From Dermacentor variabilis (lineage: Eukaryota; Arthropoda; Arachnida; Ixodida; Ixodidae), in contig NC_134577.1 in the NCBI RefSeq assembly GCF_050947875.1, forward strand, positions 71,799,139 to 71,863,138: a DNA stretch of 64,000 nucleotides. The letters run 5' to 3'. Numbering within the stretch: the first letter of the stretch is position 1; each line of letters starts with the position of its first letter. The translations under genes were made by a program, and so were the position numbers. Shown piece by piece: positions 12,432-23,074 of this stretch. The notes beneath the pieces were generated by a model. The model was given only the letters and a program-made list of their open reading frames with translations, ran no database searches and was not told where the DNA came from.

Positions 12432-14605
12432 ATGATTCCACTCTATAAAGAAGGGTGACCAGCGGAGCTGTGTATATTTAGAGCCGGGGACTATGGCCAC
12501 GTGATGCGCATACTTCTCCAGTCCGGCAACGTGGCTCTACGCGTCGTCGTACACTACAGTGTGACTAATCGCGTCTTGTACTTCTATTCAGAAGATATTG
12601 AGAAGGCGATATCTTCTCAATATCGTCTTGTACTTCGCCATTTCTTTCATCTTTCTATGGAATCTTATGCAGCATCTGCTAGTCAACGCGCTCACTATGA
12701 TGTTTGTATGATGGGAAGTTCACCAGAACGTTGAGCCAGGCCTTTACTTTGCCCTTCTTCACGGGACCCTTCTTGTAACTGGGTATCGAAAGCAGTGTGA
12801 TTAATTGTTGCAGACAGTTCCAAAAGGGGGCGCCTACGGAAATTCAGCTGAGGTCGAAGCTGTTTTTTCGAAGCTGCACATGAAACTTTTATTGCAACAA
12901 ACGAAAATAGAGACACATAAGATAACCACCCATTGAAAAACTCATAATTAGAAACAAAATATAATGAGAGCTATAACAGTAGCCACAGCACTCGAGATGG
13001 GGGCAGAATGTGAGTTTGAGCGTGCACGAAATAGTTCAACGCTGAGGGGCGGAGACGAGGTTTCGATAAAAAATAGCGTTCGTGTCACCATAATGTCGAT
13101 GTACTTGACCGAGTAGCCAAGGACAAGGCCGCAGCTCGGGCTTGGAGGCGGGATGCAGGTGGCTTGGGGGCACGGGCAGGTGGAGGCGGCGCCTTGGCCT
13201 GGTAGCTGGGTGCAAACTCAGGCCCGTAGCCCGACTGCTCGCACTCTCCCTGCGGGCGCAGAAATTCGCCGGCCTCGCGTAGAGTAGTTCGCCGGCCGCG
13301 CTCGGAAAAAGTAGTGACGCCTGGGAACGAGATGGCAGGAGGCCCCGCTCGAGCGAAGCCCTGGTGGCTCGGATCCGTAACCCGATGGCCCGTTTTCAGG
13401 TCCCCATCCTGTGGCCTATGTTCATTACACCGCTTCTCGGACTCTGCCCCTCTTCCGTGAGCGCGCCTTCCTTTTCTGCCACCTTCGCCGGTTTGTATTT
13501 TCCTGATTGGTATCTGTGAACTCCGTGCACTTTCCCGTTTGGGTCACTTATTTTTTGCATTACCTTTATGCGCAGCGTGTTCGCGCTCTTCATGCTCCTC
13601 GACGTCGTCGTCGTCTTCCATTCAGCACTGAATCTGCCTCCGCGCAAGCAATACGTTGTCATCTTCTTTCTCTTCTTCCACCACGGCACTGTTTCGCGCG
13701 CTTCAAACATCACGAAGAGATGGCACTTGATGTGTACCTTGACGGCCATGCCGTCGTCGACGTACCGTAGAAGACTTTGAACCGTCTCATGAACGTCAAA
13801 GGGCACGTTGATGACCTGTTCCTTGATTCTGAAGTGCCCACCCCCATGAGTCAAACGTCTGATGCACATGAAGGGAAGGCATGGCGAGACTAGCCGCTAA
13901 TCCACAGCGTCGTGCTTCGGAAAGTGCGCCGGCACGGGCGGATACACGTAACCGTTCGCCGTGGCGAAACGCGAACGGCACCCTTTGGGAGGCCATCTCC
14001 ACATGTACCACACAGGTGAAAGTCGGAAACGCATTGGTCAGGGAAACACCGCATTAACACATTCAACGTACGTTGCCGCTTCTCTTCGTCCTTCACTGAG
14101 GTGATGGTAGCAAGGCGGTTGTCAAACCCCAGTGCGCCACACACGTTGCAACTGACGCGGAAGTTGCGGTCCGGAAAATCTCGTTGGAACCTGACATTCT
14201 CACCCTTTAACCGATCGACGTTGACACATTTGCGCCGATGTAACTGGGCAGCATTCTCCGCCTTGCGATGTACTTTGTCTTGTCTGGCGACGCGCTCAGG
14301 CTTGGCGTTTGCAGCACGAGCTTTGTCGGCATTCTGTGGGCCCCGCCGTTACCGCGCACATTACCGGTTTTATTCCGGCCGTTGCTCTTTGAATGCGCGC
14401 TGTTCTTCCACAGTTCGAACGAGACGTGGCCTACCCATTGTAAGGGTGAAACGGAACCGAAAAAAACTGCGTCCTTCCCCTATAGAGTCTCACCCGCGGC
14501 AGACTTTTAGCCCCTTAATCAGTGGCTCATACACCACCACCCCTGAACGCGACCCACATGATGATAGTTTATACACACGCAAATCACGAAATGCTGGTAA
14601 GTAGC
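12432..14605 (-). mobile_element. Helitron remnant inserted in LINE copy 2
   Basis: A 2.2 kb block separates the two halves of LINE copy 2. Its minus strand encodes a decayed Helitron replicase amino-terminal region (see the pseudogene entry). The 12432 end begins 'cactctataaagaagg' with 'ccagcggagctg', similar to the insertion at 3827. The 14434-14600 end is shared with 20210-20390, at the matching site of LINE copy 3. Helitrons normally have 5'-TC and 3'-CTRR ends without target duplication; I could not fix the exact ends. The rolling-circle and helicase motifs are absent, so this is an internally deleted, dead copy. Confidence 0.65.
13396..14430 (-). pseudogene. Helitron replicase/helicase N-terminal region, broken
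   Basis: Read on the minus strand from about 14430 downward. First comes an Ala/Arg/Lys-rich segment (ADKARAANAKPERVARQ phrase), then a Cys-pair region CNVCGALGFDN (about 14150-14118) and HLCGTCGDGLPKG (about 14015-13980). After a one-base frame shift the family phrase NGYVYPPVPAHFPK (about 13955-13914) appears, then one in-frame TAG, then RLVSPCLPFMCIRRL (about 13897-13850) and QVINVPFDV (about 13819-13793). The family pattern is: zinc-binding Cys pairs, then 'NGYVYPPVP', then 'RLVSPRLPFM.IRRL', then 'GQVINVPVDV'. About 340 residues of a protein normally over 1300 are represented. The Rep and SF1 helicase domains are missing, so it cannot act. Downstream sequence to 13396 is open but not recognisable. 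Confidence 0.75.
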
Positions 14606-15240
14606 GTAAGGATGCCCCACTCTAATAGGTGAAACCAAATGTTATCCACAAACGATACTTCAATGCGGTTCTGTTCGAAAAAAAAGAAACTTGAAAACAA
14701 GAAGCTCACAACATAGCGAAGGTATCCCACGATGGCAATACTTATAGAAAGCGACTTATGATTGCCGACACTTTCATCGATTTTTTTGTGCCCGATATCT
14801 CCACTCAAGAACAGAACTCGTATACATCAATGCGCCATCCACAATCATTTTATATGTTTCTAATTAATGCTGACGAAATGGTGTCAGAAACATTTGAAAG
14901 ATATCTATCCCGGGCTGGACAACATTCATGCTGGTCACGTTAAAATAATTTCTAAATCAGTATAAGTTGCTCTGCCTTCAACATAGATTGTTGAGAAATT
15001 ATTGACCTCATGTTTACAAGCGGCCCATTTCCTCGCGAGCTTAAACGTTTTAAGGATACTCCAGTTTTTATAAAAGGCGATCGCTCAATACTAATTTACT
15101 ACAGGCCAATCTGTGTTTTACCATTTTTTTAGCAAGGTCATCGAGAAAACAATCGAAAAATGATTGATGGAATATTTAAACAAATTTATTATTCTTCCAC
15201 CTGACCAAATTGCATTTCCATTCGGTTATTCTACTCACCA
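14606..15240 (+). mobile_element. LINE copy 2, RT part resuming after the Helitron
   Basis: This segment aligns with 1470-2010 of LINE copy 1 and with 20400-20990 of copy 3 (for example the 'ttatgattgccgac.ctttcatcg' phrase, and 'ctccagtttttataaaaggcgatcgctc' against 'ctctagtttttaagaaagtcgatcac'). It corresponds to the region before RT motif A. It is cut at about 15240 by the terminal repeat of the TIR element, at the same LINE position as in copy 3. Many stops are present. Confidence 0.75.
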
Positions 15241-15480
15241 AGTACGTTCCCACTAGCGACAAAAACGCGCGCGACCCGCCGAGAGCGGTGAGCGTCTGCG
15301 CGGCAGATGCGCACAGGCGAGTTTGGAATCGCGTTTTGTGGGCTCGTGGCGCTGGCTCTCGCTTGCTGGCTCGTGCAGCACGTACCGCTATCGTTCCTGA
15401 ACCACCTACGCCGTCGGTAGCCGCAACCTCGGAAGTAGCGAAACCTGGTCGTCCACTCTAGTACACCGCCTACGCACTGC
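15241..15480 (+). repeat. TIR-element left end joined to repeat block R
   Basis: 15241-15300 matches the left terminal repeat at 20993-21055 and, inverted, the right terminal repeat at 21846-21900 of the element in LINE copy 3. From about 15330 the sequence follows block R (compare 6630-6760, 'gcgctggctctc..gctggctcg'). Because TIR and R are continuous here, R may be internal sequence of a larger version of the TIR element. The minus strand has an 88-residue open frame (15231-15497) of no recognised family. Confidence 0.6.
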
Positions 15481-15494
15481 TGTCGGCCGTAACG

Positions 15495-16555
15495 CATATA
15501 AATAAATCACAACTCCAGAAATCAGTTATATATACGGACTCCCTCAGTGTTGTGAAGGCCTCTATGTCTTTCTGTAGTCACAAAAATCCAGTATTTAATG
15601 AACTCTACTCCGAACTGTGTAAAGCGTATATATCTAACCAACATGTGATTATATGCTGGGTGCCTGGACATAGGGGCATCGAGGGAAACGTTCTAGCCGA
15701 CCAGATGGCCACATCAATTTCATTGCATGCAGTTAATCCTACTGCTTCGGTCCCTGTCACAGAGCTGAAGCATTTCTTAAGAAGGAAAGTACGAAACCAC
15801 TGGCAACGCAAGTGGGACGAAGAAATAAATAATAAACTGCATGTAATAAAGCTACAATTAGGTTTCTGGCCTCCTGTAACAAAATCCCGCCGGACAGATG
15901 TCCTATTCTGCCGTCTAAGAATAGGACACACTTTTGGCACACATAACTTTTTACTCACGGGAAACGAGCCTCCAACCTGTGGTGGATGCGGGGAGAGGCT
16001 GACCGTCCTCCACGCCCTACTGGAGTGTCGGGAAGCCGAATCTGAAAGAAATAAACATTTTCTCTTAGCATACCGGCAGCACATCCCCCTTCATCCTGTT
16101 ATGTTACTTGGTCCAGAGCCACACTTTGACACCAACGCCGTCCTAGGTTGTTTGAAAGATGTTGTATTGCATGTTATTAGCCCCACACGTTCGTAGCGCT
16201 TCCTCTCTTCAGAGGATGCCGCTGTGATTATTATTTTGAATAGCACATGCCTCTAGGCCCTTGTGCTTCAAGGGCTCTGGCGAGGCAGTAGTGCTGTACG
16301 CAATTTAACATCTCGCATATTTTAAACAATGCATCATTGTTCTACGAAGGATTTTAATGTTCATAGTATTCGTCATTAGTCATCGGCATAATTTTATAGC
16401 ACGTAGATTTTACGCGCTTTACAGCGACTATTTTTAGGCCACTTTACAGCCAAGTCACATCTTCCCTAATACATCGTTAACACTACCACTTGTCATGGCG
16501 CTCTTTGGCCAAACCTGGCCCTTGCGCCATGAAACACTACACATCATCATTATCA
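15495..16555 (+). mobile_element. 5'-truncated I-like LINE with RNase H, inserted in block R
   Basis: A 1.06 kb LINE 3' fragment splits block R: R homology stops at about 15480 and resumes at about 16560. It holds the end of an ORF2 (see the pseudogene entry) and a 3' UTR finishing in 'ggcccttgcgcca...acatcatcattatc'. The ORF part has no stop, unlike the shredded LINE copies around it, so this is a later insertion. The clade is inferred from the RNase H plus C-terminal Cys/His arrangement seen in I/R1-like LINEs. Confidence 0.75.
15501..16196 (+). pseudogene. LINE ORF2 C-terminal part: RNase H end plus Cys-His motif
   Basis: This is an open frame of about 231 residues, entering from the truncation point and ending at a TAG. 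It begins within RNase H. YTDSLSVV (15531-15554) holds an active-site Asp, CWVPGHRGIEGN (about 15654-15690) gives the conserved His region and NVLADQMA the last Asp. The upstream Asp and Glu of the RNase H fold are missing because of 5' truncation. A C-terminal CGGCGERLTVLHALLEC phrase (about 15981-16030) is a Cys/His zinc-binding motif typical of these LINEs. RNase H removes the RNA strand during target-primed reverse transcription in the full element. The first triplet at 15552 is GTG, so it is not a real start. No RT is left, so the fragment is inert. Confidence 0.8.
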
Positions 16556-17230
16556 AGCTAAAGGAATCACGCAGCAGAATGAGCAAAGAGGCAGCCAGCG
16601 AAATCCATTTTTGTCGTGAACCCTCCGAATACATGTTGGGCGGAACGTGCATTAAGGCAAACATTACTCGTGGCGCAAAACTCGAAAGACCGCTCAGCAG
16701 TGTTCTATTGGACAATAATGTTTTCGCCTTCACAAGTGCTTAGGCATACTTCGATTTTTATTTATTTACTCTGAACTCTTTCAGGGCCCGAAGGCAGTAC
16801 AAGCATGGATGGGATAGTTACGAACGTGTGCAGTAAAATGACAACGCATAAAGCGTTGCAAGGGATTTTCCAAGGCGATTTTGAATCGTTCTGCATCTGC
16901 GATGGCACCAGTGGAGAAGGGAAGGTTGTTCAGTTCGGTGCCTGCTATTGCGAGGCAATAACCACCATACAAGTTAGTGCGACACGGTGGCAAGCTTGCT
17001 TCGAAAATGTGTATTGAATTCATCTGGAGTCTGGGCATTTAAACCTAAAGGCGATAATGGCATCGGGCTCACCTTAGGATGTTTAGAATACTTCTGAAAG
17101 GTGCATTGATTTTATTACGACTTGTGAAGAACGCCGTAATGAAATGACCAATTTCTGTCTCAATTTATTTATCTTTACATGGTCTCTTTACATGGTCTCT
17201 TTACATGATCATTTCATTGATTTAAGTTTT
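16556..17230 (+). repeat. Repeat block R, copy 2 (right part)
   Basis: This aligns with 6770-7440: 'cagcagaatgagcaaagag', 'ggaacgtgcattaag', 'gggcccgaaggcagta' and 'gcataaagcgttgcaaggg' are shared almost unchanged. It leads directly into unit C, just as block R copy 1 leads into unit B, which shows that R and the unit were duplicated together. A short direct duplication 'tctctttacatg' occurs at about 17180-17210. Confidence 0.7.
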
Positions 17231-20060
17231 ACCGTTACGGAGGGGCGGCGACTTATCGGTTGCAATTCGTTCCAATTTCATTGTAAAATATTAACTCAGC
17301 TAATATGTGACAAGCGATGAACAAGCATATTGGCGGAGATTCGTTTCACAGAAGTTTCGAAAAGAAGGCAAATATTTGATTTACTTTTATGCTTTTTGCG
17401 TAAAAGAGCCAATAAATATTACTATTCAGTTTGAGAAAGATATCTTATTGCACATTTGGATTGCGTTTCTCTTGAAATTGCACACACACAAACACACGCA
17501 AATAAACTCAAGCATAAAGACGCACAAAACACTACCGCCACTAGGCAGTTCGCAATGGCGTGAGGAGGGAGTGCTGCTAGCCCCGTTGCAGCCGTTGCTG
17601 CTCGATGATGCCTGCAATGAGCCCGAAGCAAAACCGTCGACGCTTATAGTTGCAAGTTCACTGTCCATGTTGATAAGACCACCGTATGCAGCGCGGTGTG
17701 TTGTGCGCACAGCTCCTTCTCAGAAAGCGCGCGCATGTTTGTGTTGGCAGTACGCTTGCCTGTAGCGCAAGTCAGAAGGTTTTCCTGGTTACACTATAGA
17801 CCCGATTTTGGTGAGCGTGTGTCCACCTGGCTTGCTCGATTTCGCAGCCAAGCGCAGAGCGCCCTTCTCGAGACCTACAACACTCGGCCATGCATGGGGG
17901 GATGACGTGACAGCTGGATGGTGACGCCGACTGCGTGAACGAGCATACACTTTGTCGATGAGTAGCTTATGTGTATTCCTTCCAAATCAAAGAAGGCGGG
18001 TATTTCTAGCAAGAAATCATTCATAGCTTGTCCAACATGTCCGATCCGATTTGTCAAAACTTCACAATGACGTACCTACCAGAGACTGCCGATGGAGCCG
18101 AAGTCCATACGTGCTGCTGACGTAAGCAATAATGGCTAGCCACCGTGCTTAGTCTGCGTATTCCACATACCTCGGCCTGAATAGATGCTTCGTATCCAAG
18201 CCTGCCAAGACACAGGTAAACAGTGGTATGATACTTCATGCTTCCTTTAGGCTTCTTAGTCAAACGTTACTAAATTAAGCGTATACCTGAAGTTATGTCA
18301 TTCAGGTGTACTTGCTGTTGATGGGTGTCGAAAGCATCTGTAAATTCAGAAGACGCACGTATAATTATGATATATTCGGGTGGTTATTTGAGAGCACTCT
18401 AACCTTGCTACGAAAAGAGGGAAAAATTGCTTCAAAGCTATATAACGAGAATATCCGAGTATGAAAATGATGATCTAGTTTCCTTATCTTCAATGAAGCC
18501 CCTTTGGGCTACCATAACGCTTATTTGGTATTTTAGAAGATGTTTGGGGTGGTGCTAGAGCGATGTGAAATCACTACCACAATACACTATTTCAACGTCA
18601 CAGTTTCGAGCGAAATGCGAAGCATTCATAGTGGTCGCAAAGTATTATACTACTACAGGAACTACGGCATGCTGCTTCATCAGCCGTATGAATTGCCGTA
18701 AGATTTCGAATTATCTTCTAATTGGCAAGTATGATATCACTAGCTAAATAATAGGCAATATCGCCGGAGTGATTTAGCCCTCTAACGAAGAAACGATGAT
18801 GCTGACACACATATTTAAGCTAATCCCTATGTTGTGTGCTCACTCGACTGCAACTTTGCCTTGCGCCCCCTGTTCACTGACTGAAGTTTTATATGCAACA
18901 GCCGGTTACGTTTGCGCAGTTTGCAGTTTCATTCGCAGCGTTGTTGCCGCGATAACTCTTGCGCCTCCCGATATTTACCCTCACGAAGCCACTACGCCAT
19001 GGAAAATATGAAATATAGTTACCTTTTGTGAATTTTAAGTTTGCGTGTTGAGTTTTACTTCGCGGTTTTCTCATGAGGTGTTTCAGTAGATCTGGCGAGG
19101 ATAGAGACAGTATTCGCCGGCATTTCCGTCTGCGCTTTGTGTTCTCGCGTTCGCTAGCAGTCGAATGGATGCGTTGCCCTTGTGAATACTGTTTAATCAA
19201 AGTATCTACGCCTTTCCAGTACAATTTTACTGTACATTGCATAAAGAAATAGCGCTGTTTCTCATTTTCTGGTTTTCATATTCCTCTAGAAATAAGTTTT
19301 CTTCCCATGGTACTCAGAGACATGCCAAAAATGACTTAGTATGACTTAAAAATTGCAGTAAGATTTCACTTGCTTATTTAATAACAGTATAACTCAGTAT
19401 AACCGTATAAGTATATATAACGGTATATAACAGTATAACTCAGTATAACTGCCGCGCTGCCCTTATGAATACGCTTCAAACAAAGGTTCCTTCCGTTAGT
19501 AATTTCACTGCACTTAATTTAATTGAAGAAAAAGCGCTATTGCATATTTTTGTTGTTTTAATGTGCCACTGAAAATAAGTCTCCTTTTTTCCAGCTCTTT
19601 CATTAGCAGCACACACCAAATTGAATGCATTGCAGGTAACTCCAAGGCGCCCCCAAGAAGGTTCGTTATGTTTTAAGTTACAAGTTACCCTCAAAGGCTA
19701 CAAATAGCAATGAACGCCAACCTTATGCTCGCGTTCATTCAAGTAACAAATGTCGACAAACTTCAGTAAATCAAAGAAACCTCATGCTCTGCGAAACCTT
19801 CAGGCACAAGATAGATTAAATGAATTACACTTGCACAATATCAATCCACCCAGCCTTAATTTCGGACGAGGCCTACGTAAAGAAAGTGAAGCCGAAGCGT
19901 CATGAATATTTCACGATGGCGTGTGTTCGGGCCCAGCTTATTATTTTTTCATCGGTGTCGATAAGCAATCTTATGTTCTAAAAGAATAAAATACGAAGTT
20001 TAGCAAGTTGTGAGAACATGTAATTCGCCGCAACTCTTCAACCACGCAAATATGCTTCTG
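17231..20060 (+). repeat. Duplicated composite unit, copy C
   Basis: Copy C aligns with A and B by the anchors at 17241, 18117 and 18794. Relative to A and B it lacks the piece around 5225-5460 (the join at about 18915 fuses 'gtttgcgcag' to 'tttgcagtttcattcgcag'). It also has an extra partial repeat: 19490-19650 resembles the 5815-5950 stretch a second time. At 19384-19450 the phrase 'acagtataactcagtataac' occurs twice around an AT palindrome-like core. No gene is supported. Confidence 0.7.
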
Positions 20061-20399
20061 AAATCTCTGACGTCAGAATAATTTATAGCGGCGCTGGGGC
20101 TTCTATACTTGACATGCAGCAAAAGACAAAATGTTTGATGTTGCAAATGCTAAACCTATTCCTATAAGAAAGAAGAAATAGTCAATATTTTGTGGTTCAT
20201 TAGCATACCCATTGTAAGGGTGACACGAAGCAGACATAAACTACGTCGTTCGCCTATAGAGTCATATCCCCTACAGGCTTCTACCCTCTTAATCAATGGC
20301 AAGTAACCCCTAACCCCTAAAAGCCCACATGATGGTATTTTTTTTGCACACGCACATCACGAAAGGCTGGAAACTAGCCTATTGGCAGCTCCGCTGTGA
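20061..20399 (-). mobile_element. Helitron remnant end shared with LINE copy 2
   Basis: 20210-20390 matches 14434-14600 ('cattgtaagggtgacacg', 'cctatagagtc', 'cccacatgatg', 'cacatcacgaaaggctgg'). It stops at 'cagctccgctg' (about 20386), the inverse of the 'cagcggagctg' phrase at the other end of the 12432 insert. The coding part is deleted here. 20061-20209 shows no recognisable homology. Confidence 0.55.
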
Positions 20400-20992
20400 A
20401 CTGTGAAACGAAATGGTATGAAATAAAGGTACTTAAATGCCATTCTGATGCAAGAAATGACTAATAGCTAATTGGTTTTTAACTAGAAAACAAGGAGCTC
20501 ACAACATACCCAAATTTTCCACGACGGCAATGCTTTTATTTATCAACTTGTGATTGCGGATGCTTTCAGCGATTTTTTCTTTCCTGGTTTCTCCACTTGA
20601 AGAGGGCGAAACTCGTATGCATCATAGCGTCTACGACAATCATTTTGTATGTTTGATGCTACTACTACTGAGGTGGTGTGAGTAATAAAGAATTCAAAAA
20701 GAGCTAGCGTTAGAAAAGACAACATTCATCCCTGTCATGCTAAACAAATTTATAAATCAATGTCATTTTTTTTCATTCTCAAATTATTCACCTCCGTATT
20801 TGCCACAGTCACCTGTCCTCCCCAGCTTAAACGTGCTAAGGTTACTGCAGTTTTTAAGAAAAGTGATCGCTCCTTACTGTTTATCTATAGGTCAATGTGT
20901 GTTTTTCCCTTCTTTAGCAAGATCAAGGAAAAAATCATGGATGACGGATTGAAGAAATCTTTAAACAAATTTGCATACGGTTGCCTTGTAAA
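20400..20992 (+). mobile_element. LINE copy 3, first part of RT region
   Basis: This is homologous to 14606-15240 and 1470-2010 (phrases 'gcggatgctttcagcgattttt' and 'taaggttactgcagtttttaagaaaagtgatcgctc'). It ends where the TIR element is inserted and continues at 21906. The endonuclease half seen in copies 1 and 2 is absent on the left. Confidence 0.72.
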
Positions 20993-21905
20993 AGTACGCC
21001 CCACTAGCGAAAATAATGCGCGCGATACCACGAACGCGGCGAGCGTCTGCGCGGCAGATGCGCACATGCAGGCGAGTTCACAGTCGAATTTTGTGGGCCT
21101 TGTCCCCCACGATTGGCGTCCCGAGGTGTCTCGTTCCATTCGATACTTCTCGTGAAAACGCGCGTCCCGCGTAGACCATTACGTCTTTCATCGAGGGTGT
21201 CGCGGAGATAGAAGCTGTTTTGCAGTGGAAGCTTTTTGGCAGACAGTCCGTGCGTATGCCTGTTAGTGTGACAAATCCAACGCCGATCTCAAGTGCAAGG
21301 CATGTCGAGTACGCACGAGAAGCCACCGGTGACTGTGAGCATTATAGGTTTAGTTTGTTCTTGTGCAACGCCGACGTTTCCAGAAAGCGGACTTGAAGGC
21401 TTTAGGTGCTCCCTCTCTGGCGCTACAGGGAAAGTCAGGGCCAGGCACACACCCTGCTTCCCCGCCGGCACGCAACTGCGTGTACATGAATTCGATGTTG
21501 TATTTGTCATACTGACATACATACGCGCGGATTGTCTCCAAAAGGCTTCCATTGCAAAGCCATTTCTGCCTCCGCGTCTTGACAGCGGTGCGGGAAGGCT
21601 TCATGAAAACGGGTTTATTGGCTGAAAATGGACTCTGCGATTTTATGGCGTGCGTGTACCTGCTCGATCTAAGAGGACATACATTACGATTCTTTGCGTG
21701 TCAGACACGTGGTGCCACAACGGCGCGGCTCGCTTCTGATTGGTGCCCGTTTTGCGGTAGCCGCGAAGAAGAGGGTCTCGCACCCATTCGTGCAGTTGCC
21801 GCGTGTTGCAGCCGCTTTTCGTGAATCTTGTCTTTCGCGACTGAATCGCTCGCCGCCCTCGGCGCTTCGGGTGCGTTTTTGTCGTTTGTGTGAACGCACC
21901 TCTGC
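20993..21905. mobile_element. 0.9 kb DNA element with about 55-bp terminal inverted repeats in LINE copy 3
   Basis: The left end (gtacgccccactagcgaaaa...) and the reverse complement of the right end (ggtgcgttcacacaaacgac...) align over about 55 bases, most clearly through the left-end copy at 15241, where the shared core is 'cgacaaaaacgc'. LINE homology stops at 20992 and resumes at 21906 in phase with copy 1. The interior is GC-richer and has open frames on both strands (for example 21293-21625 plus and 21643-21912 minus), none of a recognised transposase. It may be a non-autonomous TIR transposon. The superfamily and the target duplication are not resolved. Confidence 0.6.
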
Positions 21906-22480
21906 TGACCAATTAAAGAAGGCCATTGTTGACGGCAAATTCGCCGGATTCATATTTGTAGATGTTTCAGAGGCATTCGATGGCAGTGAACACGAGATTG
22001 GTAATGTTAAACTGCATTCAATAGTTATAACAGGTCCTCGTTTACTACTACTACGAAACTGCTTACGAGACAGGTACCAGGTTGTTAGTGTTTAGGGTGC
22101 TTATTCTAAACCAAAAATGTCTAATTTAGCCGTGCCACAAGGATCCATTTTGGGCCCGTTACTCTCTTTAGTTTATAATAATGATCTACCTAACTGGCTA
22201 GCATCTGCTAAGGGTATAATTACATGCCGTTGAGACAACAATTTTTAAATCTGGTGAAGGTTGGTCAACCGTAATAACTGGCATTTATAGACACCTTCAT
22301 CAATTAGTAGAACGGTGTATATTGAATAGACTTACCAATATTCTTACTAAAACTAAACTTCAAGTATTCTAATTCCAAAATTAATCATCACTTTTAATTC
22401 CGCCCATTTTCGTTGGTAAACATTTATTATCAACAAGTGAATAATTAACATACATCTTAAAATGACTGTAACCTAAAATT
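21906..22480 (+). mobile_element. LINE copy 3, RT motif A onward
   Basis: After the TIR element the LINE continues with a readable motif A, FAGFIFVDVSEAFDG (about 21941-21985), followed by ITGPRLLLLRNCLRDRYQVVSV (ending 22095) and a decayed 'PQGSILGPLL' equivalent at about 22136-22165. The YADD region at about 22220 is destroyed. It is homologous to 2050-2600 of copy 1. Confidence 0.72.
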
Positions 22481-22654
22481 TCAACGGCATGTAACTGATA
22501 TCGAAAAGAATCTATAACATAGAATACACATTTTCATTAGGGCACGTCTGCTGCATTGTTCGAGCTGCTGCAGTATACTCTTGACATTATCTACATTTGC
22601 AGAGATAGAATTAGATATCTTCTTGTATTCTTTCCGTGTACCCTCTTGTGCCTT

Positions 22655-23065
22655 TACCCTCGCCAATCCACTACACCGCTGTATATATGAAAGATAGCGA
22701 CACTTGTATCAGGTTTAGGTTTGTGTGTTTTATTTTCTTTGTTGCTTTCTCGCGAGGAGTCGGAATAGATTTCGAAAGTATAGAGACAGTGTTCCCCGAT
22801 GTTCGCGTCGATAATTTGTGCTCTCCTTTTCCGCAACTCTTAGATAGACAAGATGCGATTTGTCGCGGTCGGTCTAACCAACGCATTGCCCTCATGAAAA
22901 CGCTTCAAAGGGAGTACGTCTCTCCGGCATTTTTTACAGTACTTCACTTGAAGAAAAATCGCTATTTCATATTTCTGTCATTTTAATATTCCCGTGGTAC
23001 AAAGTCTTTTTTTTTCGATCTCTCTGGCTAGGAGCAGGCACCAAATTGAATGCATTGTATGTTAC
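22655..23065 (+). repeat. Duplicated unit, partial copy E
   Basis: This matches 5540-5950 of unit A and parts of B and C: 'tttaggtttg.gtgtt', 'agagacagtgttc', 'gcgtcgataatttg.gctctcctt', 'gaagaaaaatcgctatttcatattt' and 'caccaaattgaatg'. It follows LINE copy 3 as unit A follows LINE copy 1, which extends the tandem order to a fourth unit. The composite SINE truncates it at about 23070. Confidence 0.65.
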
Positions 23066-23074
23066 TCTTACGAG

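Noticed and set aside
13090..13490. GC-rich minus-strand frame without ATG (about 130 codons, Pro/Ala-rich end)
   Set aside because: It overlaps the tail of the Helitron frame, has no start, no recognised domain and composition typical of GC-rich non-coding DNA.
21293..21912. Transposase gene inside the TIR element
   Set aside because: Frames on both strands were compared by eye with Harbinger-, piggyBac- and hAT-type motifs. Nothing convincing was found.
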